Shown: in pieces, positions 1 to 5,334 of the stretch
Numbering within the stretch: the stretch's first letter is position 1
Layout of the letters: each line of letters opens with the position of its first letter
Source: Halothiobacillaceae bacterium
GTDB taxonomy: Bacteria; Pseudomonadota; Gammaproteobacteria; Halothiobacillales; Halothiobacillaceae
DNA: 5,334 bases
Direction: 5' to 3'
NCBI GenBank assembly: GCA_011380105.1
Contig: DRZW01000187.1
Location: 1-5,334, forward strand
The notes under the pieces: generated by a model
Databases searched by the model: none
Seen by the model: the letters and a program-made list of their open reading frames with translations, nothing else
Told to the model about the DNA's origin: nothing
Program-made: the position numbers and the translations under genes

Positions 1-1820
1 ATATCATCCAAGTCGAAATCATCCACATCGGCTGAGGATTGGTTCTTGGGTATTTCCACCTCGTCGAGATCAACGATGTCTTCTTCCTCATCGTCTGCCT
101 TGTAATCTTCTTCCTTATTTTCATTATTCTTTTGATTAACAGCGTCGGTCTTTTCTGCTCTATCTTCCGGCTGGGTTTCAGATTCCTGAATATCGGCTAA
201 TAACGCATCAATATCATCCTGCTCTGAGGTGGTATCTGCTGAGGCGTTACGTTTATCGTGTTTTTGGGTTTGATCTGCCCCTGTCGGCTCTGGTTCATCG
301 TCATCGGCATCGGCGGTTTTAAATAAGGCATCAATTTCATCAAGCTCCTGATCATCGCTGGGTTCATCCGGTTGATCGCTGGTCGCGCTCTCCGGTTGAT
401 CGGTTTTTTCGTCTGATGCTGAAACATCGCCTTCATCAGCGAGTAGGGCATCGATTTCATCTAATTCAGGGTCTTCGCTGACCGGCTCTTCGGTTAGGGT
501 GTTTGTATCAGATGGCAGCGCCGCTTCAGGTTGTCTTCTGTTGCCTGATTTCTCAGCGGTGTCTCGAGTGTCATCCGATGCGGCGGTATTCGCGGTCTCT
601 GTCTGTGTGGTTGTGTCTTCATTATCCGCTTTTAGCCTGTTTTGTTCCTCATCTAACAGTGCGTCAATATCATCAAATTCATCGGCATTGTCATCCTCAG
701 TGGTATGCTTAGGATCCGCTGTTTCCGGCTCATCGGTTTTTTCGGCAGGCTCCGGTTGAGGTTCTGTTTCAGCGCCATCGTCTTGAGCATCGTCAAGCAA
801 TGCATCAATATCCTCGATACTGGGTTGGTCGGCGTTTTCTTCTTGCTGAGATTCTGCAGACTCTTTACCGGATTTGTCGTCGGTTTGTGCCTGGTCTAGC
901 AGGTCATCAATATCCTTATCGTATGGTTCACCAGGCTGTTCAGATATAGGCTCTTTTTCAGATGCGGCATCAGTTGAAGTTTGCTCAGTCTCAGCGGCGC
1001 CGTCTTCCAGTTCGCTTTCATCGCCATACAACGCTTTACTGGCAGCAGCGCCACCGGCTGCCGCAGCACCGGCTGTGGCTTTGCTTGCCGATGGCTCGGT
1101 GACCGCTTCAATCTCTTCGCTGGTTGCGGCTTCGGCTTTGGCGCGTGCGGTTTCGCAGTCATCGCCTTGGTCCATCGCCTGGGTCATGATTATGGCGCGC
1201 AATAATTCATCTACCTTGGGCTTGTCGTCGAGTTTAAGATGACGGCCATATTCACGCACCATGGTGTTGACGGTATCAAGCGCAGCATTGAGATGTTCTT
1301 GGGTGCGATCGCGCTGTTCGTTGGCGGTGGCCAGTTCTTTTTCTAGTTGTTTGACCTGCCCGACCAGGCTTTGGGCTTTTTTCTTTAGCTGCTCGAATTT
1401 TTCCGGGTCGATCTGGTTTTCCGGTTCTGGTGGCTCGCCGAGTAAATCGAGCAGTTCGATCAAATCCTGTTGCCGGGTTTTGAGCATGGTGCGAGCAATT
1501 GGGGTGAGATCGGATTTCTTAGGTTCTAGCCAAGGGGCGATCATCGCCTTGATCACATCGGCACTGCGTTCGGCATACTGTTTCAGGGTTTGCTCGTCGA
1601 AATCAACATCAGGGCGTTTTTTGCGGATTTGCTGCTCGAACATTTCGCCTGCGGCTTCAATAATGGCGTTTTGATCAGCCAGTAGTTGTTTAGCACGGTT
1701 GATGTGTGCTTTGCCATGTCGCCAAAGCATAAATCCCATCACCGCACTGGTGGTGATAAACCCAGCGAGTAGCTGCGTGGCGATAATGGCCCAATCCGAG
1801 GAGGTGAAAAAACTCAGCAT
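1..1820 (-). CDS. Membrane-anchored coiled-coil protein with acidic tail carrying repeated FliM-like DIDALL motifs (C-terminus outside window)
   Basis: I do not recognise a named family. From the ATG at 1818-1820 the frame stays open to base 1, giving 606 complete codons without a stop. Residues about 9-33 form one hydrophobic helix, followed by basic residues (RHGK, NRAK), so the positive-inside rule puts the rest in the cytoplasm. Residues 40-130 look helical. Residues about 140-192 (EQLKKKAQ, KQLEKELA) look like a coiled coil. An Ala/Gly stretch at 248-261 leads into a tail rich in Asp, Glu, Pro, Ser and Thr, almost certainly disordered. Six copies of (D/E)ID(A/D)L(L/F) lie in the tail, at residues 303, 337, 384, 455, 495 and 536. 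An AAGGT ribosome site 9 nt upstream supports the start. The gene follows the VWA gene by 48 nt on the same strand, so co-transcription is likely. A receiver-docking scaffold is my inference; a polar hub of FimV/HubP type is an alternative, but no LysM domain is present. Confidence 0.88.
   Translation of the reverse strand, partial: MLSFFTSSDWAIIATQLLAGFITTSAVMGFMLWRHGKAHINRAKQLLADQNAIIEAAGEMFEQQIRKKRPDVDFDEQTLKQYAERSADVIKAMIAPWLEPKKSDLTPIARTMLKTRQQDLIELLDLLGEPPEPENQIDPEKFEQLKKKAQSLVGQVKQLEKELATANEQRDRTQEHLNAALDTVNTMVREYGRHLKLDDKPKVDELLRAIIMTQAMDQGDDCETARAKAEAATSEEIEAVTEPSASKATAGAAAAGGAAASKALYGDESELEDGAAETEQTSTDAASEKEPISEQPGEPYDKDIDDLLDQAQTDDKSGKESAESQQEENADQPSIEDIDALLDDAQDDGAETEPQPEPAEKTDEPETADPKHTTEDDNADEFDDIDALLDEEQNRLKADNEDTTTQTETANTAASDDTRDTAEKSGNRRQPEAALPSDTNTLTEEPVSEDPELDEIDALLADEGDVSASDEKTDQPESATSDQPDEPSDDQELDEIDALFKTADADDDEPEPTGADQTQKHDKRNASADTTSEQDDIDALLADIQESETQPEDRAEKTDAVNQKNNENKEEDYKADDEEEDIVDLDEVEIPKNQSSADVDDFDLDD
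198..914 (-). repeat. Six dispersed copies of a (D/E)ID(A/D)L(L/F) peptide motif
   Basis: Reading the minus strand, the copies are DIDDLL (897-914), DIDALL (795-812), DIDALL (654-671), EIDALL (441-458), EIDALF (321-338) and DIDALL (198-215). Flanks are also alike: copies 4 and 5 read LDEIDAL, copies 3 and 6 read DDIDALL, and most are followed by Asp, Glu or Ala. Spacing is irregular (34, 47, 71, 40 and 41 residues). Codons vary between copies (GAT ATT GAT, GAA ATC GAT, GAA ATT GAT) and the linkers are unrelated, so the peptide rather than the DNA appears to be conserved. FliM proteins carry a closely similar motif at their N-terminus, where it binds phosphorylated CheY. The repetition is seen directly; the binding role is inferred. 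Confidence 0.85.
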
Positions 1821-1829
1821 AATCCGGTT

Positions 1830-1834
1830 ACCTT
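1830..1834 (-). promoter_or_regulatory. Ribosome binding site of the coiled-coil/acidic-tail gene
   Basis: The minus strand reads AAGGT nine nucleotides before the ATG at 1820. It is the best Shine-Dalgarno match upstream of this start and decides the start codon. It lies in the 48-nt gap after the VWA stop codon. I see no hairpin with a T-run in that gap, which fits read-through from the upstream gene. The gap also holds small direct repeats (AATCCGGT at 1821-1828 and 1842-1849; TGTTAAAT at 1837-1844 and 1849-1856), with no evident function. Confidence 0.6.
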
Positions 1835-1868
1835 GATGTTAAATCCGGTGTTAAATTGATCAGCGTTT

Positions 1869-3716
1869 TTAGCTGTACGCTTGGTTGATTAACTCAGCCC
1901 GCTGGCGCGCTGCACGGCTTTTGAGCAGAAAAGCGATCATCCCCATGGTGAGCAGCAGTGCCAAACCAACCAAGGTGGCGATCAGCGGGTTTTCGCTGCG
2001 CTCGGCGGTTGAAGGTTTATCTGTTGGCGGTTGATCGACCTTGGGTTCTAGTGCGGCAGGTTCGGGCAGCTTGCGATTAATCGGTATGGTAATAGCGCGG
2101 TTTTCCAGCACTTGGGCTTGAATGTCCCCTTGTAAAAAACAATCCGGCCCATAGAAGCCTTGTGGGGCGCTTAGAAACGTTGGCGTTTGTGTCAGTTGTT
2201 GCTCAACCGGTTCGCGGCGCACACCGGGGCAGTTCCAGTAGCCGGAAAATACCGGGCTGGATTCTTCGATGATGGTGGGGTCAAATTCAATCTTAACCTC
2301 AACCTGCCATTCTGGAGATGAGTGTTCTTGCTCATCATTCTCTGTCGCAGCATCGTCCTGCTCGGCGTATTGTCCGTCCAATGTCAGCAATAGTGGCGCG
2401 TTTGGTGCTAGTGCGATTTTTTGTTTGATCACCCGCGAGAACGTTGGGCCATCGGCCTGGGAGATGACGGTGTAGGTGCCGGCAGGCTCGTCTAATACCA
2501 GTCGATAATCGAATCGGCCATCCCCTCCGAGAATATCAGGTTCGCGACCTAAGTCATTGAGCATCTTTGAAAAAACGGTTTCCCCGGCTTGGTTTTCGAC
2601 CGTTACCAGCGCGTCGAGGTTTTCGGTTAATTCAGCACGGTTTAATTCCTGGTTTCGGTTTATTAACACCAAAGCCGAATCAAGAATTTCCTGCGGATAG
2701 ATCCGTGAGGGCAAATTCTGCATGCGTAGGGAAAGATCGGTAATGATCATGGCCCGATTGTCCGGATCGGTTTCGGCCAGAATGGCCCAGCGGCCAGGGG
2801 GTGGGTTCTCGATGGTGATTAAGTCCCGCCCGGCGGCAGCATCCCAGCGCCAGCCGGCATCTGTGCCTGATTGCTGATTGTGTACGGTTTTATCAGGTAG
2901 TTGAATGCGTGTCGGCTCAGCCTCCGGTTTGCGAAAGACAACCAGCGTCAATTCTTTGACATGTTCATCGACTGCAAAACGGTTATCCACCAATGGCAGC
3001 CCAACTCGTGGTGCGGCGGTTTCGAACAAATTCATAAAAGCGCGTTGCAAATCAGTATCGGTTTGCGCAACGACACTCATGCCGCCGGTCTGGCGGGCAA
3101 TTTGCCTTAAAACAGCGGTGTCTGCCTCATCGGATAGCGCAATGGTGTGTACCCGGACGTTCTGTTCAACCAGTCTAGGGATTATGTCAACAAACATCCT
3201 TTTACTCGCCCGGTGGTTAACTTTCTCGTCTGGTGAAATGTCGACCATGCCATCCGAGAGTAATATAATGTTACGATCAGTGTTTTCGTGCCAGCTTCGG
3301 TCAGCGGCAAGGAGCGCCTCTGGAATATCGGTCCATGGTTCATTGGAGCGAATGCTGCGCGCAACCTGCCGAATTACGCGCTTGGTTTCATTGTCGGCCT
3401 GGCGCGGCGAGAGTACCGGGGTGATCTCATTGCCGAAAAACCAAATGCCAATGTATGCCTCAGGGGGCAGTAATTCACCGAGCAGCCGGGTCGCCGGATC
3501 GCGCAGGTTGTTAGGATCGGTCCAGCGCATGGAGCCTGAAACATCGATTAACAAATGCAGTTGAGGTTGGGGTATGTCGGCGCTATGCGCCGTTTGAAAA
3601 CCCAACGGGGCGATTAACAGCAAGTAAAGCCACCCACCGATCCGAAGATTTTTGGCAAGGCCGAGGTCGTATAGAACCCGTCCGGCGCGGGATATGCGCA
3701 CTTTTTTATGCGGCAT
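1869..3716 (-). CDS. Exported VWA-domain protein with C-terminal membrane anchor (TIGR03503-like)
   Basis: The product is 615 residues from the ATG at 3714-3716. A hydrophobic core at about 28-39 follows a basic leader, with a possible signal-peptidase site after AHS at 43-45, so the body should be periplasmic. The VWA domain spans about 52-235. Its metal site is complete: DVSGS at 58-62, T129 and D155 (in LSDG). A beta-rich region at about 239-445 resembles, from memory, gammaproteobacterial TIGR03503 proteins (VDNRF, ENPPPGRW, PSRIYP, GDGRFDY). Then come an acidic linker (448-468), a second beta-rich segment with two cysteines (496, 526), a Pro-rich stretch, a membrane helix (577-598) and a basic tail. 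VWA domains usually bind protein partners through a divalent metal; the partner here is unknown. The frame extends to an ATG at 3761 (630 residues). I prefer the shorter start because the extra stretch is AT-rich and looks regulatory, and a GGA lies 8 nt before 3716. Confidence 0.9.
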   Translation of the reverse strand: MPHKKVRISRAGRVLYDLGLAKNLRIGGWLYLLLIAPLGFQTAHSADIPQPQLHLLIDVSGSMRWTDPNNLRDPATRLLGELLPPEAYIGIWFFGNEITPVLSPRQADNETKRVIRQVARSIRSNEPWTDIPEALLAADRSWHENTDRNIILLSDGMVDISPDEKVNHRASKRMFVDIIPRLVEQNVRVHTIALSDEADTAVLRQIARQTGGMSVVAQTDTDLQRAFMNLFETAAPRVGLPLVDNRFAVDEHVKELTLVVFRKPEAEPTRIQLPDKTVHNQQSGTDAGWRWDAAAGRDLITIENPPPGRWAILAETDPDNRAMIITDLSLRMQNLPSRIYPQEILDSALVLINRNQELNRAELTENLDALVTVENQAGETVFSKMLNDLGREPDILGGDGRFDYRLVLDEPAGTYTVISQADGPTFSRVIKQKIALAPNAPLLLTLDGQYAEQDDAATENDEQEHSSPEWQVEVKIEFDPTIIEESSPVFSGYWNCPGVRREPVEQQLTQTPTFLSAPQGFYGPDCFLQGDIQAQVLENRAITIPINRKLPEPAALEPKVDQPPTDKPSTAERSENPLIATLVGLALLLTMGMIAFLLKSRAARQRAELINQAYS

Positions 3717-3773
3717 GAACCGTATCCACTTTTTTAAATTGTTCAATTTTAGGTATTTCATTAAAAAACGCTT
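3717..3773. promoter_or_regulatory. AT-rich divergent start region between the VWA gene and ettA
   Basis: If the VWA gene starts at 3716, these 57 bases separate two divergent start codons. From about 3729 to 3768 the sequence is strikingly AT-rich compared with the flanking coding sequence, as expected for a promoter. It contains a perfect 14-bp inverted repeat (3736-3749). For ettA, TTGTTC (3739-3744) and TAAAAA (3762-3767), 17 nt apart, are a weak promoter candidate that would start transcription almost at the ATG. No clear Shine-Dalgarno precedes ettA: the only AGG, at 3751-3753, is 20 nt from the ATG. Confidence 0.4.
3736..3749. repeat. Perfect inverted repeat AAATTG-TT-CAATTT, possible operator
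   Basis: Arms 3736-3741 and 3744-3749 are exact reverse complements separated by TT. It sits 24 bp before the ettA ATG and 20 bp upstream of the preferred VWA start, where a dimeric regulator could act on both genes. It is too short and AT-rich to be a convincing terminator. Such a palindrome can arise by chance in AT-rich DNA, so a binding role is only a suggestion. Confidence 0.35.
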
Positions 3774-5334
3774 ATGGCCCAGTATATCTTTACCATGAAT
3801 GGGGTGGGAAAAATTGTCCCGCCGAAGAAATACATCCTCAAGGATATCAACCTTAACTTTTTCCCCGGTGCCAAAATTGGCGTTTTGGGTTACAACGGTG
3901 CCGGTAAGTCTACCTTGCTACGGATTATGGCCGGGGTGGATACCGACATTGTCGGTGAGGCTCGTCCTCAGCCCGGTATCAACATTGGTTATCTCAAGCA
4001 AGAACCAGACCTAGATCCAGAGAAAGACGTGCGCGGCAACGTCATGGATGGTGTCGGCGAGATGGCCGAGTTACTTGAGCGTTTTAATGCCGTCAGCAAC
4101 GCTTTTGCCGATCCAGATGCCGATTTTGAGGCCTTGATGGAAGAGCAGGCCAAATTGCAGGATAAAATTGAATCCGGCGGTGGCTGGGACTTGGATCGCA
4201 AGCTTGAGGTGGCCGCCGATGCGTTGCGCTTGCCGCCTTGGGATGCCGATGTCACGAAACTCTCCGGTGGTGAGCGGCGTCGAGTCGCTTTATGCCGTCT
4301 GTTGCTCTCCAATCCGGATATGCTGATTCTTGATGAACCGACTAACCACTTGGATGCCGAATCCGTTGCTTGGTTAGAGCGTTTCTTACAAGAGTTTTCC
4401 GGCACGGTGGTGGCGGTAACGCATGATCGCTATTTCCTTGATAACGTCGCCGGTTGGATTTTGGAGCTCGATCGCGGGCAGGGTATCCCGTTTGAGGGTA
4501 ATTACTCGCAGTGGCTTGAAGCGAAAGAAAAACGCCTAGAACGCGAAGAAAAAACCGCTTCTGCACACCAGAAAGCGTTGAAACAAGAGCTTGAATGGGT
4601 GCGCCAGAACCCGAAAGGGCGGCAGGCTAAATCCAAAGCACGTCTAAAGCGCTTCGAGGGATTACAATCCGAAGAATATCAAAAACGCTCAGAGACCAAC
4701 GAGATATACATCCCGCCCGGCCCGCGTTTAGGCGATAAGGTTATTGAAGTTAAGCATTTAAGCAAAACCTATGGTGATCGTACCCTGTATCAGGATTTAT
4801 CGTTCTCGATTCCTAAAGGGGCGATTGTCGGGATTATTGGCCCCAACGGGGTGGGTAAATCGACCTTGTTTCGGATGCTGATTGGTGAAGAACAACCTGA
4901 TGAGGGTACAGTCGAGATCGGTGAGTCCGTCAAGTTGGCCTATGTCAGCCAGTCCCGGGATGACATGGACGATAAGAAAACCGTCTGGGAGGAAGTTTCG
5001 GATGGTTACGACACCATTACGGTGGGTAAATTTGAAATGTCCTCCCGGGCTTATCTGGGTCGATTTAATTTCAAAGGCCAGGATCAGCAAAAGTTCATGA
5101 AGGATCTCTCCGGTGGTGAGCGCAACCGGGTGCATTTGGCCAAACTGCTTAAATCTGGCGGTAACGTCTTGTTGCTCGATGAGCCAACGAACGATTTGGA
5201 TGTAGAAACCCTGCGTGCCTTGGAAACCGCCTTGTTGGATTTCCCCGGTTCAGCGTTGGTGATCTCGCATGATCGCTGGTTTTTGGATCGAATTGCCACC
5301 CATATGCTCGCTTTTGAGGATGATGGGAATGTGG
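3774..5334 (+). CDS. ettA: Energy-dependent translational throttle protein EttA (ABC-F ATPase), C-terminus outside window
   Basis: EttA is a cytoplasmic ABC-F protein that binds the ribosomal E site and, according to ATP/ADP state, gates the first steps of elongation through contact with P-site tRNA. The 520 codons present carry two ABC domains without membrane segments. Domain 1 has Walker A GYNGAGKS (39-46), signature LSGGE (163-167), Walker B ending D187 E188, and H217. Domain 2 has GPNGVGKS (356-363), LSGGE (445-449), D469 E470 and H499. An arm-like insertion (about 95-139) and the charged inter-domain P-site tRNA interaction segment (about 242-322, with ELEWVRQ and [10 protein letters not shown]) identify EttA rather than Uup or YheS. 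The N-terminus MAQYIFTM matches the E. coli start MAQFVYTM, fixing the start at 3774. E. coli EttA has 555 residues, so about 35 are cut off by the window edge. All catalytic residues are present, so it should be functional. Confidence 0.96.
   Translation, partial: MAQYIFTMNGVGKIVPPKKYILKDINLNFFPGAKIGVLGYNGAGKSTLLRIMAGVDTDIVGEARPQPGINIGYLKQEPDLDPEKDVRGNVMDGVGEMAELLERFNAVSNAFADPDADFEALMEEQAKLQDKIESGGGWDLDRKLEVAADALRLPPWDADVTKLSGGERRRVALCRLLLSNPDMLILDEPTNHLDAESVAWLERFLQEFSGTVVAVTHDRYFLDNVAGWILELDRGQGIPFEGNYSQWLEAKEKRLEREEKTASAHQKALKQELEWVRQNPKGRQAKSKARLKRFEGLQSEEYQKRSETNEIYIPPGPRLGDKVIEVKHLSKTYGDRTLYQDLSFSIPKGAIVGIIGPNGVGKSTLFRMLIGEEQPDEGTVEIGESVKLAYVSQSRDDMDDKKTVWEEVSDGYDTITVGKFEMSSRAYLGRFNFKGQDQQKFMKDLSGGERNRVHLAKLLKSGGNVLLLDEPTNDLDVETLRALETALLDFPGSALVISHDRWFLDRIATHMLAFEDDGNV
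3781..3810 (-). promoter_or_regulatory. Candidate sigma-70 promoter for the VWA operon, inside the 5' end of ettA
   Basis: On the minus strand, TATACT (3781-3786) matches the -10 consensus at five of six positions. TTCCCA (3805-3810) matches the -35 consensus at four of six, with an 18-nt spacer. Transcription would begin near 3774, leaving a leader of about 57 nt to the ATG at 3716 but only about 12 nt to the ATG at 3761. The promoter would overlap codons 3-13 of ettA. Assigned by eye only. Confidence 0.3.

Noticed and set aside
198..914. A CRISPR-like or tandem DNA repeat array
   Set aside because: Similarity is confined to about six codons per copy, with unrelated linkers of different length, in one reading frame. 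It is a protein motif repeat.
1035..1079. Ala/Gly-rich stretch (residues 248-261 of the acidic-tail protein) as a second membrane helix
   Set aside because: It consists almost only of Ala and Gly, is short, and has no bulky hydrophobic residues. A flexible hinge before the disordered tail is more likely.
197..1162. Minus-strand open frames rich in Met, Lys and Pro (197-460, 896-1162)
   Set aside because: They are offset-frame readings of the same acidic repeat region; the MP, MK and PK patterns come from reading GAT and GAA codons out of frame.
499..1674. Plus-strand open frames rich in Ser, Ala, Cys and Val (for example 499-759, 874-1242, 1261-1674)
   Set aside because: They are antisense to the continuous minus-strand frame of the acidic-tail protein. 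Their low-complexity composition is the complement of its Asp/Glu/Ala codons, and none has a domain or convincing ribosome site.
1821..1868. Possible terminator between the VWA gene and the downstream gene
   Set aside because: There is no GC-rich hairpin followed by a T-run on the minus strand; only short direct repeats are present.
2905..3564. A 219-codon plus-strand open frame opposite the VWA domain
   Set aside because: It is antisense to a well-supported VWA domain with an intact metal site, is Ser/Arg-rich, and shows no recognisable domain.
3989..5299. Minus-strand open frames opposite ettA (for example 3989-4405, 4797-5135)
   Set aside because: They are antisense to a highly conserved ABC-F gene and their sequences have no domain-like character.

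Overview
The window looks like a chromosomal segment from a gammaproteobacterium. This rests mainly on the ettA gene at the right end, whose product follows the E. coli-type EttA sequence (as I remember it) almost from its first residue. I cannot place it to genus. No RNA genes, insertion sequences, CRISPR arrays or phage genes are visible, and coding density is very high.

There are three genes in two divergent units. Rightward is ettA (3774 to the window end, about 35 codons short of the usual length), an ABC-F ribosome factor. Leftward from a short AT-rich divergent region (3717-3773) runs a probable two-gene operon. Its first gene (3716-1869) encodes a protein with an N-terminal export signal, a von Willebrand factor A (VWA) domain with a complete metal site, beta-rich regions and a C-terminal membrane anchor. 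Its second gene starts 48 nt further on (1820) and leaves the window at base 1. It encodes at least 606 residues: one N-terminal membrane helix, a helical and coiled-coil section, an Ala/Gly-rich hinge, and a very acidic, apparently disordered tail. The whole of 1-1820 is open in this frame on the minus strand.

The most interesting feature is in that tail. A short motif, (D/E)-I-D-(A/D)-L-(L/F), occurs six times. It resembles the N-terminal CheY-binding motif of the flagellar switch protein FliM (core E-I-D-A-L-L). With the tail predicted to be cytoplasmic, the protein could be a membrane-anchored multivalent dock for CheY-like receiver domains, paired with a periplasmic VWA partner. That is inference. 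What the sequence shows directly is the repeated motif, the membrane helix and the operon-like arrangement. The EttA gene is probably a conserved neighbour rather than part of the same system.
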